From NCBI RefSeq assembly GCF_028550595.1, contig NZ_JAQQGN010000003.1, positions 186,001 through 250,000 of the forward strand: a stretch of DNA of 64,000 nucleotides, written 5' to 3'. Position numbers and translations under genes: made by a program. The stretch is from Luteimonas sp. BLCC-B24 (GTDB lineage Bacteria; Pseudomonadota; Gammaproteobacteria; Xanthomonadales; Xanthomonadaceae). Below the pieces are notes generated by a model. The model saw nothing but the letters and a program-made list of their open reading frames with translations, searched no databases and was not told where the DNA came from. Shown here one piece after another: positions 1-9,464 of this stretch. Every line of letters starts with the position of its first letter. The first letter of the stretch is position 1.

Positions 1-56
1 CCGCGTTCCGCGGCGCCACGCATCCGCTCGAGTACCAGATGTACTACGCGATCTGA
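1..56 (+). CDS. glnA: glutamine synthetase, C-terminal end (partial)
   Basis: The window opens inside a reading frame that ends with TGA at 54-56. The last residues read AFRGATHPLEYQMYYAI, which fits the conserved C-terminus of type I glutamine synthetase (HP-[LV]-E-[FY]-x-x-YY-x). Only about 18 codons are present, so the identification leans on this tail and on the following genes for PII, ammonium transport and, 13 kb on, NtrBC. Glutamine synthetase makes glutamine from glutamate, ammonia and ATP in the cytoplasm and is the usual target of the nitrogen regulators encoded next door. It is truncated by the window edge, not by mutation. Confidence 0.8.
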   Translation, partial: AFRGATHPLEYQMYYAI

Positions 57-64
57 TCGATCGA

Positions 65-87
65 CGGCACCGGTGATCCCGGTGCCG
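65..87 (+). terminator. hairpin after glnA
   Basis: A perfect 9-bp stem (CGGCACCGG pairing with CCGGTGCCG, loop TGATC) starts nine bases after the glnA stop. It is followed by TTCCGT and not by a clear T-run, so it is a candidate intrinsic terminator only. Confidence 0.55.
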
Positions 88-299
88 TTCCGTGTCATCG
101 CCGCGGCGACGCCTCCCTCCCCCACGGTCGGTTGCGTCGCCGACGGCACCCGCAGCACGCAGCACCGTGTGCACGGAAGGCGCGGCCACAGGCACCCCAG
201 AGTGCCGGCCGCACGACGGTCAGGGGGACCGTCCGGCGCGGAGCGCCATGTCGTACGCAATGACCGGGGAGGGCTTTCCTTTCATACGAGGAGCCTGTC

Positions 300-1004
300 A
301 TGTCGTCACGTCTCACCATCGCATCGGGCCTGCTCGCGCTCGGCCTGCTGTCCGCGTCCGCCTTACACGCCGAAACATCCGGCACGCTCACGCTGACCAG
401 CGACTATCTGTTCCGCGGCATCACCCAGACCAACGAGAAGCCAGCCCTGCAGGGCGGCATCGAGTGGGCGCACGACAGCGGCTTTTACGCCGGCGCCTGG
501 GGCAGCAGCATCAGCTGGCTGTCGGATTCCGATCCCGACATCTCCAGCCAGGTCGAACTCGACGGCTATCTCGGCGTCCGCGGCGACTTCGGCGACAGCG
601 GTGTCGGCTGGGACGTCGGCGCCGTGCACTACTGGTATCCGGGCCGCTATCCGGCCGGCTTCAACAAGGCCGACACCACCGAGCTCTACGCAGGCCTGAG
701 CTGGCGCGTCCTCGGCGCGAAGTACTCCTACGCGGTCACCGATCTGTTCGGCATCCCGGACTCCGACGGCAGCAGCAATCTGGACGTCACCGTGGGGTGG
801 GAGTTCGCGCCCGGCTGGAGCTTCAACGGGGCCGTGGGCAAGCAGTGGGTGGCCGGCACCGCCGGCACCGCGACGTATGCGTTCTGGTCGGCCGGGGTGA
901 GCAAGGCGTTCGACAACGGCGTCGATCTGGCCCTCGCGTTCAACGACAACGACCTGATCGGCCCCGACGAGACCATCACCTTCGCGATCAACAAGTCGTT
1001 CTGA
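300..1004 (+). CDS. TorF-family putative outer membrane porin
   Basis: A 234-residue protein with a Sec signal peptide (about residues 1-24, ending SASALHA). The rest is rich in alternating hydrophobic and aromatic strands (for example LTSDYLFRGITQT, GYLGVRGDFGD) and ends in the C-terminal phenylalanine (NKSF) typical of beta-barrel outer membrane proteins. The opening 'SDYLFRGIxQT' motif is the hallmark of the TorF/Gcw_chp family of small putative porins. The start at 300 has a good AGGAG-type ribosome site. The gene sits between glnA and glnK-amtB, suggesting a role in uptake of nitrogenous solutes. That role is inferred from position; the substrate is unknown. Confidence 0.8.
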   Translation: MSSRLTIASGLLALGLLSASALHAETSGTLTLTSDYLFRGITQTNEKPALQGGIEWAHDSGFYAGAWGSSISWLSDSDPDISSQVELDGYLGVRGDFGDSGVGWDVGAVHYWYPGRYPAGFNKADTTELYAGLSWRVLGAKYSYAVTDLFGIPDSDGSSNLDVTVGWEFAPGWSFNGAVGKQWVAGTAGTATYAFWSAGVSKAFDNGVDLALAFNDNDLIGPDETITFAINKSF

Positions 1005-1370
<366 letters not shown>

Positions 1371-1386
1371 CCCCACGGAGATTCCC

Positions 1387-2793
1387 ATGATCACGAACAC
1401 GACCCGCGGGTGGGCGACCCGGATGCAGACGGTGTGCCTGTCGCTGCTGTGTGCCTTCGCCCTGCTCGCCCTGAGCGGCCATGCCCTGGCCCAGGATCCT
1501 CCGACCGCGACGCCGGCCGTGCCCGTGGCCGCGACCGGCGATGCGCTGGTCGAGGCCGACGTGGCGACCGAGGCGCCCGCATTCGACAGCGGCAACGTCG
1601 CGTGGATGCTGACCTCCACCCTGCTGGTGCTGCTGATGGTGGTGCCGGGCCTGGCGCTGTTCTACGGCGGCATGGTGCGCGCCAAGAACGTGCTGTCGGT
1701 GCTGATGCAGGTGCTGGTGGTGTATTCGATGGTGATCGTGCTGTGGGTGGCCTACGGCTACAGCGCGGCCTTCACCGAAGGCAATGCGTTCTTCGGCTCG
1801 TTCACCGAAAAGGCCTTCCTGCGCGGCATCACTGCCGACACCGATGCCGACGGCCTGCCGGAATTCCTGTTCGTGATCTTCCAGGCCACGTTCGCCGGCA
1901 TCACCACCGCACTGATCGTCGGCTCGTTCGCCGAGCGCATCAAGTTCTCGGCCGTGCTGCTGTTCTCCCTGCTGTGGGTGACCTTCGCGTATCTGCCGAT
2001 GGTGCACATGGTGTGGAGCGGCGACGGCGGCTTTCTCGCGCATCGCGGCGTGATCGATTTCGCCGGCGGCACCGTGGTGCACATCAACGCCGGTGTGGCC
2101 GGCCTGGTGGGCGCGTACTTCATCGGCAAGCGCCTCGGCTACGGGCGCGAAGCGATCAAGCCGCACAGCGTGCCCTTCACGTTCGTCGGCGCGTCGCTGC
2201 TGTGGGTGGGCTGGTTCGGCTTCAACGCCGGCTCGGCGCTGGCCGCCGATGCCAGTGCGTCGCTGGCGATGATCAACACCATGGTCGCCACCGCGGCCGG
2301 CGTGCTGGCCTGGGCGATCGTCGAGGCATTCACCAAGGGACATCCTTCGGCACTGGGCGCCGCGTCCGGCGCGATCGCCGGGCTGGTCGGCATCACGCCG
2401 GCGGCCGGCACGGTGGGCCCGATGGGCGCGCTGGCGATCGGCCTGGTGGCCGGCGCGCTGTGCGTCTGGGGGGTGACCGGCCTCAAGCGCCTGCTGCGCG
2501 CCGACGACAGCCTGGACGTGTTCGGTGTGCACGGCATCGGCGGCATCGTCGGCGCCCTGCTGACCGGCGTCTTCAGTGCGCAGTCGCTCGGCGGTACCGA
2601 AGCCGACCTCGCGATCGGATCCCAGGTCTGGGTGCAGCTGATCAGCGTGGTGTTCACCATCGTCTGGTGCGCCGTGGTGACCGCGGTGGTGATGCTGATC
2701 GTCAAGGCCGTGACCGGCCTGCGCGTGACCGAGGACGAAGAGCGCGACGGGCTCGACATCGTGTCGCACGGCGAATCGGCCTACGAGAAGTGA
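1387..2793 (+). CDS. amtB: ammonium transporter
   Basis: This 468-residue protein starts with a cleavable signal-like segment (about residues 12-35, ending HALAQ) and a short low-complexity linker. The Amt/Rh fold of about eleven membrane helices follows. Recognisable family motifs include the helix around NVAWMLTSTLLVLLMVVPGLALFYGG (quoted in part: ALFYGGMVRAKNVLS), DFAGGTVVHINAG with the first pore histidine, and FGVHGIGGIVGALLTG with the second pore histidine. It conducts ammonium across the inner membrane and is closed by deuridylylated GlnK. It is the distal gene of the glnK-amtB unit and is probably induced through NtrC under nitrogen limitation; no NtrC site was found immediately upstream. 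Confidence 0.95.
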   Translation: MITNTTRGWATRMQTVCLSLLCAFALLALSGHALAQDPPTATPAVPVAATGDALVEADVATEAPAFDSGNVAWMLTSTLLVLLMVVPGLALFYGGMVRAKNVLSVLMQVLVVYSMVIVLWVAYGYSAAFTEGNAFFGSFTEKAFLRGITADTDADGLPEFLFVIFQATFAGITTALIVGSFAERIKFSAVLLFSLLWVTFAYLPMVHMVWSGDGGFLAHRGVIDFAGGTVVHINAGVAGLVGAYFIGKRLGYGREAIKPHSVPFTFVGASLLWVGWFGFNAGSALAADASASLAMINTMVATAAGVLAWAIVEAFTKGHPSALGAASGAIAGLVGITPAAGTVGPMGALAIGLVAGALCVWGVTGLKRLLRADDSLDVFGVHGIGGIVGALLTGVFSAQSLGGTEADLAIGSQVWVQLISVVFTIVWCAVVTAVVMLIVKAVTGLRVTEDEERDGLDIVSHGESAYEK

Positions 2794-2806
2794 GGGCCTG
2801 AGGCAG

Positions 2807-2851
2807 GCACTGCGCGGGCGGCGGCGCGTCTTCGCCGCCCGCCTGCAGTGC
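2807..2851 (+). terminator. hairpin after amtB
   Basis: A 10-bp GC stem (GCGGGCGGCG at 2814-2823 with CGCCGCCCGC at 2833-2842) is extended by an outer GCACTGC/GCAGTGC pairing. Only a short ATTTCT follows, so termination efficiency is uncertain. Confidence 0.55.
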
Positions 2852-2901
2852 GCAGATTTCTAACGCTTGCGCCGGCGTCGCGGCCCGTGTGCAATCGCGC
2901 G

Positions 2902-3666
2902 ATGTTACGACCCCTCTTACCGATACTCGCGGCCCTGCTGCTGTCCGCCTGCGCCCATCACCAGGCGCCGCGGAATCCGCTGGCCACGTGGGTGCCGTCG
3001 CCGAACCATGACGCGCGTCGCCCGGTGCTGGTGGTGCTGCACTACACCGAGCAGGAGTCGGTGCAGCGCAGCCTCGACACGCTGCGCACCGCCAACAGTG
3101 GCGGCCGTGTCAGCGCGCACTACCTCATCGGCCAGGACGGCACGCGCTACCAGCTCGTGTCCGACCACGACCGCGCCTGGCATGCCGGTGCCGGCAGCTG
3201 GGGTGCGATCTCGGACGTCAATTCGGCGTCGATCGGGATCGAACTCGACAACGACGGACGCGCGCCGTTCCCGGAGCCACTGATCGGGAGCCTGCTGGTC
3301 CTGCTCGAGGATCTGAAGACACGCTGGCGGATACCGGCCGCGAACTTCATCGGCCACGCCGACATGGCGCCCGGCCGGAAGATCGATCCCGGCGTGCACT
3401 TTCCGTGGCGCCGGCTCGCCGAGCACGGCTACGGCCTCTGGCCGCAGGGCGGCACGCCGCCCGCGCCGGCCGGGTTCGACGCGATGCAGGCGCTGCGCGC
3501 GATCGGCTATCCGGTCGACGACATGGACGCGACCACGCGCGCGTTCCGCCTGCGCTTCCGGGCCCGGGACGACGGCGGCGCGCTCGACGACGAGGACCGG
3601 CGCATCCTCCACGCGCTGCAGCGCGGCTGGACGATCACGCCGCGCGAGCCGGTGCGCGCCCGATGA
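2902..3666 (+). CDS. N-acetylmuramoyl-L-alanine amidase (Amidase_2, AmiD-like lipoprotein)
   Basis: The predicted 254-residue lipoprotein starts with MLRPLLPILAALLLSACAHH, whose LSAC is a lipobox. This start is preferred over an upstream in-frame one because it places the signal at the N-terminus. The mature part is an amidase_2/PGRP domain: His47 in VVLHYTEQ, a histidine at SAHYLIG, AWHAG, and the zinc ligands in GHADMAPGRKIDPG (His and Asp). A small peptidoglycan-binding-like helical tail follows (AMQALRAIGY). It probably cleaves the amide between N-acetylmuramic acid and L-alanine in cell-wall fragments at the outer membrane. Its stop codon overlaps the next gene's start (ATGA), indicating translational coupling. 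Confidence 0.85.
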   Translation: MLRPLLPILAALLLSACAHHQAPRNPLATWVPSPNHDARRPVLVVLHYTEQESVQRSLDTLRTANSGGRVSAHYLIGQDGTRYQLVSDHDRAWHAGAGSWGAISDVNSASIGIELDNDGRAPFPEPLIGSLLVLLEDLKTRWRIPAANFIGHADMAPGRKIDPGVHFPWRRLAEHGYGLWPQGGTPPAPAGFDAMQALRAIGYPVDDMDATTRAFRLRFRARDDGGALDDEDRRILHALQRGWTITPREPVRAR

Positions 3667-5738
3667 CCGCGATGGACCAGGCGCGCGCGCTGTTCTTCGA
3701 CGGCCTGGCGCATCACGAACGGCACCGCTTCGCCGCAGCGGAAGCCCGCTATCGCGAGGCGCTGGCGCTGATGCCGGACCGCGTGTCGGTGCTGGTCAAT
3801 CTCAGCGCGGTGCTCATCGCGCAGTCGAAATTCGACGAGGCCGCGGCGCTGTGCAGGCGGGTGCTGGTCATCGAGCCGGGCAATACGGACTGTCGCGCGC
3901 ATCTCGACGCCTGCCGGCATGCGGGCGGCACCACACGGCAGCGCTGGCTGCAGCTGGAGCAGGCCGTGGCCGCGCACCCGGACGACGCCGGCGCACACGA
4001 CCGGCTGGGCAATGCGTGGCTCGACAACGACGAGCCACGGCGTGCGCTCGACTGCTTCGAGACGGCGCTGCGTCTGGCGCCGGGCGACATTTCGGCGAGC
4101 ATCCACCGTGCCCAGGCCCTGCGGGCACTGGGGCGTCCCGATGACGCGCTGCGCGCCTACCTCGACTGTCTGGCGGGCAGCCCGGGCTCGCTGCTCGTCG
4201 CCCAGGCGGCGCTCATCGTGCTGGTGGAGCACGGGCACGCGATGGCCTGGGCGCTGCACGATCCGCGGGTCGTCCGCCTCCTCATCGAAGGGCTCGGCAC
4301 GCCGCTGTTGCCGCCGCAATCGCTCGCCCCGTTGGCGATGGCGAAGGTGGCGCTGGACCTGCCGCGCGCCGATGCGCCCGCGGCCACGCTGGAGGTGCTG
4401 GCGGACATGCCGCTGCTGATGCGGGTGCTGGTGCATGCGCGGATCACCGCGCCGGCGCTCGAACGCCTGCTCACCGACACCCGGCGCCGGCTGCTGGCGC
4501 AGCTGACGGCGGTCGACAGCGTCGCGGCGCTGGAACCGGTCGTGCGCCTCGCGGTCGCGATCGCCACGCAGTGCTGGCGCAACGAGTACTGCTGGGCACA
4601 GACGGAGGCGGAGACCGAGCAGGTCCACACCCTGGCCGCCCGGCTCCAGAGCGGGCATGAATCACCGTTCGAGGTGCTCGCGTTCGCGATGTACGCGCCG
4701 GTCGACCGCGTCCTTTCCGACGATGTCGGGCTGCGCAGTTCGGCCTGGCCCGACGCGATCACCCGGCTGGTGACGCAACAGCTCGTCCTGCGCCAGCAGG
4801 CGCGGGCGGCATCGGTCGAGGTGCCGTCGCTCACCGGCGGCGAGCACACCGCGTCCGGCACGGCGCCGGATGACGACGCCCGCGAGCCGCTGCCACGCTG
4901 GACGGCCGTGCCGGCGCAGTCCGCCCGTATCCCGCTGCCGCACTTCGCGCGTCAGGTCATCGCCGGCGCACCGGTGATCGAGCTCGCGCCGGCGCCGGAC
5001 GGCGTCCGCACGCTGCACGCCGCGTGCGGCACCGGCCAGCACGCGATCGAGATGGCGCTGCGCATCGACGGCCTGCATCTGCTCGCCGTCGACGAGAGCC
5101 GGGCCTGCCTGGGCTACGCGATGGCACTGGCCCGGCGTCACGCCGCGGCCGGCATCGCGTTCGCGCAGGCCGGTCCCGCGCAGCTGCACGCGTCGGGACG
5201 GCGTTTCGATTTCATCGACGCCTCGCGCCTGTTCCTCCAGCAGCAGGGAACATCCGACGCAGCCGTCGCGGCGCTGGTGGCCTGCCTGGCGCCGCGTGGT
5301 CTGCTGCGGCTCGCATTCGACACCCGGCGCGGCCGTCGCGGCATCCAGCCGTGCCGCGACTGGGTCCGGACCCTCGGCGCGACGCCGACGCCGGACGCGA
5401 TCCGCGCGCTGCGCGAGGCCGTTCTCGCGCTGCCCGACGACGATCCGCGACGCGAGCCCGTGCGCTTCGACGCGTTCTACGCCACCAGCGAATGCCGTGA
5501 TCTGCTGTTGCCCGCGGCGGAGGCCACACCCTGCGACCCGGTCGAGATCCCCGCGTTGCTCGCGCGCCACGGCATGCGACCGCTCGGCCTGGAGGCGCCG
5601 CAGGCCGTGCAGCAGGCCTTCACCCGCAGGATGCCAGGGGCCCGCCTCGACGATTTCGCCGCGTGGGACCGGTTCGAGGACGCACACCCGCGTACGTTCG
5701 AGCGCACGCTCATCGTCTGGGCGCAGATGCCCGGCTGA
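3663..5738 (+). CDS. TPR protein with C-terminal methyltransferase-like domain
   Basis: The 691-residue protein begins at the ATG that overlaps the amidase stop. Residues about 1-190 are tetratricopeptide repeats (for example AEARYREALALMPDRVSVLVNLSAVLI and ALDCFETALRLAPGDISAS, each quoted only as markers). A middle helical region follows. From about residue 450 comes a Rossmann-like SAM-binding motif (LHAACGTGQHAIEMA) with a downstream acidic strand end (LLAVDES). This layout matches TPR proteins with a fused class I methyltransferase domain. The substrate is unknown. No signal peptide is visible, so it is probably cytoplasmic. Coupling to a cell-wall amidase is the only functional hint. Confidence 0.65.
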   Translation: MTAMDQARALFFDGLAHHERHRFAAAEARYREALALMPDRVSVLVNLSAVLIAQSKFDEAAALCRRVLVIEPGNTDCRAHLDACRHAGGTTRQRWLQLEQAVAAHPDDAGAHDRLGNAWLDNDEPRRALDCFETALRLAPGDISASIHRAQALRALGRPDDALRAYLDCLAGSPGSLLVAQAALIVLVEHGHAMAWALHDPRVVRLLIEGLGTPLLPPQSLAPLAMAKVALDLPRADAPAATLEVLADMPLLMRVLVHARITAPALERLLTDTRRRLLAQLTAVDSVAALEPVVRLAVAIATQCWRNEYCWAQTEAETEQVHTLAARLQSGHESPFEVLAFAMYAPVDRVLSDDVGLRSSAWPDAITRLVTQQLVLRQQARAASVEVPSLTGGEHTASGTAPDDDAREPLPRWTAVPAQSARIPLPHFARQVIAGAPVIELAPAPDGVRTLHAACGTGQHAIEMALRIDGLHLLAVDESRACLGYAMALARRHAAAGIAFAQAGPAQLHASGRRFDFIDASRLFLQQQGTSDAAVAALVACLAPRGLLRLAFDTRRGRRGIQPCRDWVRTLGATPTPDAIRALREAVLALPDDDPRREPVRFDAFYATSECRDLLLPAAEATPCDPVEIPALLARHGMRPLGLEAPQAVQQAFTRRMPGARLDDFAAWDRFEDAHPRTFERTLIVWAQMPG

Positions 5739-5796
5739 CCGGCGCCGAGCCGGCATGCGACCGCCTGTGGTGATGCACGGGCGCGCTGATCGCCCG

Positions 5797-7974
5797 TCAG
5801 GGGCCCCGCAACGTGAACTGCCGCGCCTGACCGGCTTCGGCATGCGGGGCGATCCACATGTCGAACAGCCCGGGCTCGGCGGCGAACACGCCGCTGCGCG
5901 TGGTGAAGGCCAGCTGTTCGCGGCGCAGGGTGAACGACACCGTGCTGTGCTCGCCAGGCGCCAACGCGACCTTGCGGAACGCCTTGAGCTCGCGGATCGG
6001 GCGCACGCGGCTGGCGACGCGGTCGTGGATGTAGAGCTGCACGACTTCCTCGCCGAAGCGCGTCCCGTCGTTGCGCAGTGTCGCGCTCACCGTCAGCGTG
6101 CCGTCCCAGTCGAGCGTCTCGCTCGAAAGTTCGACATCGCCGTAGACGAAGCGCGTGTACGACAGCCCGTGGCCGAACGGATACAACGGACTGTGCGGCA
6201 TCTCGCGCCAGCGGCTCTTGAACTCGCTCATGTCCGGCAGTTCGGGGCGGCCGGTGCGCTGGCGGTTGTAGTACAACGGCTGCTGGCCCGAATCGCGTGG
6301 AAAGCTCACCGGCAGGCGCGCCGACGGGTTGTAGTCGCCGAACAGCACGTCGGCGATCGCCGGGCCGGTGGCGGTGCCGAGGAACCACGTCGCGAGGATG
6401 GCCTGCGCATCGCGCACCGCGCCCTGCAGCGCGAGCGCGCGGCCGTGACGCAGCAGCACGACGACCGGCGTGCCGGTCGCGGCTACGGCCTCGGCCAGCG
6501 CCTGCTGCGCGGCCGGGACCACGATCTGCGTGCGCGACTGCGCCTCGCCACTGAAGCCCTGCGGCTCGCCGATCGCCAGCAGCACGACATCCGCATTGCG
6601 CGCGGCTTCGACCGCGGCCTCGAGGCCGCCGTCGATCGCGTCTTCCATGCCGCTGCCGTCGACGACGGTCAGCGCTTCGCTATCCTCGAGCGCGGCGCGC
6701 AGGCCGTCCTCGACGTTGACGTGCAGACGCTTGTCGCCGAACAGCGTCCAGCAGCCTTCGATGTTGTCGCGATCGCGCGCATAAGGGCCGATCAGTGCGA
6801 TCTTCTGGCCGGATTTCTTCAGCGGCAGCAGTTCGCCGTCGTTCTTCAGCAGCACGATCGAGCGGCGCGCCGCATCGCGCGCGAGTTCGCCGTGCAGCGC
6901 CTCGGGATCGAGCGCGGCTTCGGCCTCCGGATCGAGCGAGCGGTAGGGGTTGTCGAACAGGCCGATCGCCTGCTTGACCGCGAACACGCGGCGCACGCCC
7001 TGGTCGATCACGTCCATCGGCACCTCGCCGCTGGCGACGAGGTCGGGCAGGTGCGCGGCGTAGAGACCGCTCTGCATGCTCATGTCGACGCCGGCGGTGA
7101 ACGACAGCTTCGTCGCCTCGCGGTCGTCGCCCGCGAAGCCGTGCGCGACGAGTTCGAAATCGGCCGTGTAGTCCGACACCACGAAGCCCTGGAAGCCCCA
7201 TTCGCCGCGCAGCAGATCGGTCAACAGCCCGTCGTGCGCGGAGGCCGGTACGCCGTTGATGTCGTTGAAGGCACTCATCACCGTCAGCGCGCCGGCATCG
7301 AGCGCGGCCTTGAACGGCGGCAGGTGCACGTCGCGCAGCGTGCCTTCGGCGATCTCGACGCTGTTGTAGTCCAGCCCGCCCATGACCGCGCCGTAGCCGA
7401 CGAAGTGCTTGGGTGTGGCCAGCATGGAATCGCCCGCGGTGAGATCGGGGCCCTGGAAGCCGCGCACGCGCGCGGCCGCGAACGCATTGCCCAGCACCAC
7501 GTCCTCGCCGGCGGCTTCCGCCACCCGGCCCCAGCGCTGGTCACGGGCGATGTCGAGCGTCGGCGCGAACGTCCAGTGCAGGCCGCAGGCGGTCGCCTCG
7601 ATCGCCGCGGCGCGTGCGGTGCGCTCGGCCAGTGCAGGCTCGAAGCTCGCCGCTTCGCCCAGCGGAATCGGAAACACCGTGCGCATGCCGTGGATCACAT
7701 CGGCCCCCATCAGCAACGGGATGCCGAGCCGGCTCTCCTCGACCGCGATGCGCTGCGATTCGCGGCCCTGCCGCGCCCCCACGCCATTGAACACCGCGCC
7801 GACGCGCCCGGCGCGGATGCGCTCGCGCAGCTCGCCGGCGTTCAACTCGTTCATCTCGGGATTCACGTCGGCCGCGAACGGACGCAGCATGTCGGCGAAG
7901 ATGCCGAGCTGGCCGATCTTCTCCTCGAGCGTCATCTGCGCGAGCAACGCTTCGAGGTGGTCGTCAAGGCGCAT
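5797..7974 (-). CDS. glycoside hydrolase family 3 beta-glucosidase
   Basis: The 725-residue protein matches the full length of BglX-type GH3 enzymes. It has the N-terminal barrel with GIPLLMGADVIHGMRTVFPIP, the KHFVGYG motif, and the nucleophile Asp268 in GFVVSDY. The alpha/beta sandwich (VVLLRHGRAL, AILATWFLG) and a C-terminal fibronectin-III-like domain ending about residue 720 follow. It should release glucose or other sugars from beta-linked oligosaccharides. Unlike E. coli BglX it has no obvious signal peptide, so a cytoplasmic enzyme is likely. The ATG at 7974 is preferred to the GTG directly before it because GGAG lies five bases upstream of the ATG. A LacI-type operator sits just ahead of the start. 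Confidence 0.9.
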   Translation of the reverse strand: MRLDDHLEALLAQMTLEEKIGQLGIFADMLRPFAADVNPEMNELNAGELRERIRAGRVGAVFNGVGARQGRESQRIAVEESRLGIPLLMGADVIHGMRTVFPIPLGEAASFEPALAERTARAAAIEATACGLHWTFAPTLDIARDQRWGRVAEAAGEDVVLGNAFAAARVRGFQGPDLTAGDSMLATPKHFVGYGAVMGGLDYNSVEIAEGTLRDVHLPPFKAALDAGALTVMSAFNDINGVPASAHDGLLTDLLRGEWGFQGFVVSDYTADFELVAHGFAGDDREATKLSFTAGVDMSMQSGLYAAHLPDLVASGEVPMDVIDQGVRRVFAVKQAIGLFDNPYRSLDPEAEAALDPEALHGELARDAARRSIVLLKNDGELLPLKKSGQKIALIGPYARDRDNIEGCWTLFGDKRLHVNVEDGLRAALEDSEALTVVDGSGMEDAIDGGLEAAVEAARNADVVLLAIGEPQGFSGEAQSRTQIVVPAAQQALAEAVAATGTPVVVLLRHGRALALQGAVRDAQAILATWFLGTATGPAIADVLFGDYNPSARLPVSFPRDSGQQPLYYNRQRTGRPELPDMSEFKSRWREMPHSPLYPFGHGLSYTRFVYGDVELSSETLDWDGTLTVSATLRNDGTRFGEEVVQLYIHDRVASRVRPIRELKAFRKVALAPGEHSTVSFTLRREQLAFTTRSGVFAAEPGLFDMWIAPHAEAGQARQFTLRGP

Positions 7975-7985
7975 CACCGCTCCGG

Positions 7986-7999
7986 TGTAACCGATTACA
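7986..7999. promoter_or_regulatory. putative LacI-family operator before the GH3 gene
   Basis: TGTAACCGATTACA is a palindrome with perfect TGTAA/TTACA arms and the central CG characteristic of LacI/GalR-family operators. It lies 12-25 bases upstream of the beta-glucosidase ATG, where a bound repressor would block transcription or leader clearance. No lacI-family gene is in the window, so the regulator would be encoded elsewhere. Confidence 0.6.
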
Positions 8000-8130
8000 G
8001 CCGGCGATTATAGGGCGCAGCGCTGCGGTCCGGGCTAGGGCCGGCCCGGATGGACAGTCGACGTTCCTCCTCCCGGCGACCTGCACGCACGCCGCTGGAG
8101 CGGCGTGGTCGATCCCGGCGCGGACGCGGC

Positions 8131-8490
<360 letters not shown>

Positions 8491-8495
8491 TCACC

Positions 8496-9461
8496 ATGGC
8501 ACGTCCCATCTGGTCCGGCTCGCTGTCGTTCGGTCTGCTGAACATTCCGGTCTCGCTGATGTCGGGCGAGCGTCGCACCGACATCAGCTTCCGCATGCTC
8601 GACTCGCGCGACAAGAAGCCGATCCGCTTCGAACGCGTCAATGCCGAGACCGGTGAAGAGGTGCCGTGGAAGGACATCGTCAAGGCCTTCGAGTACGACA
8701 AGGGCAGCTATGTCGTCATCGAGAAGGAGGACATCGCCTCGGCCGCGCCCGAATCGCATGAATCGGTGGACGTGGAGGCCTTCGTCGATGCGGGCAGCAT
8801 CGGCACCCGGTTCTACGAGAAGCCCTACATCCTGGTGCCCGGCAAGAAGGCCGAGAAAGGCTACGTGCTGCTGCGCGAAACGCTGAAGAAGACCGGCAAG
8901 ATCGGCATCGCACGCGTGGTGATCCGGACCCGGGAATATCTGTGCGCGGTGATGCCCGAGGACGACGCGCTGGTGCTGATCCTGCTGCGCTATCCGCAGG
9001 AACTGGTGGACCCGGCCGACTACGCCCTGCCCACGGGCGCGACCTCGAGCTACCGCATCGCCGACAAGGAATTCCAGATGGCGACCCAGCTGATCGAGTC
9101 GATGTCGGCCGACTGGACGCCCGATGCCTACCACGACGAGTTCCGTCAGCGCCTGTCGGAGATCATCAAGACCCGCATCAAGGCCAAGGGCGGCAAGGCC
9201 AAGGTGCCCGACACGCCCGCGCACCGCGAGGACGCGGCGACCAACGTCGTCGATTTCGTCGCACTGCTGCAGAAGAGCCTCCAGGACAACACGCGTACGC
9301 CGGCGGCCGCCAAGCGCCCGGCGAAGAAGGCGGCGAACAGGACGGCGAAGAAAACGGCCACGAAGAAGGCCGCGAAGAAGACGCCAGCCAAGAAGGCCGC
9401 GAAGAAGGCGACCAAGGCATCGCGCCGGAAGACCACCGAGACCTTGCGCAAGGCCTCCTGA
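8496..9461 (+). CDS. ku: non-homologous end-joining protein Ku
   Basis: The 321-residue protein starts MARPIWSGSLSFGLLNIPVS, the standard opening of bacterial Ku, behind a strong ACGGAGG site. The Ku core runs to about residue 260. The last 55 residues are a low-complexity lysine/alanine tail built from repeated AKK-type units, which in bacterial Ku proteins adds DNA binding and mobility on DNA. Ku homodimers encircle double-strand break ends and recruit LigD. The next gene, ligD, begins three bases after the stop, so the two are clearly an operon. Confidence 0.96.
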   Translation: MARPIWSGSLSFGLLNIPVSLMSGERRTDISFRMLDSRDKKPIRFERVNAETGEEVPWKDIVKAFEYDKGSYVVIEKEDIASAAPESHESVDVEAFVDAGSIGTRFYEKPYILVPGKKAEKGYVLLRETLKKTGKIGIARVVIRTREYLCAVMPEDDALVLILLRYPQELVDPADYALPTGATSSYRIADKEFQMATQLIESMSADWTPDAYHDEFRQRLSEIIKTRIKAKGGKAKVPDTPAHREDAATNVVDFVALLQKSLQDNTRTPAAAKRPAKKAANRTAKKTATKKAAKKTPAKKAAKKATKASRRKTTETLRKAS

Positions 9462-9464
9462 CCC

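Noticed and set aside
189..204. Possible sigma-54 or NtrC-like element (GGCACCCCAGAGTGCC) before the TorF gene
   Set aside because: The GCAC and GTGC half-sites are six, not seven, bases apart, and the GG-GC spacing of a -24/-12 promoter is off by one.
5296..8013. 905-codon plus-strand frame covering the beta-glucosidase
   Set aside because: The GH3 motifs read on the minus strand. The plus-strand translation has no recognisable domain.
9300..9440. Tandem repeats in ku
   Set aside because: The AAGAAGGC-like repetition simply encodes the Lys/Ala tail common to bacterial Ku proteins.
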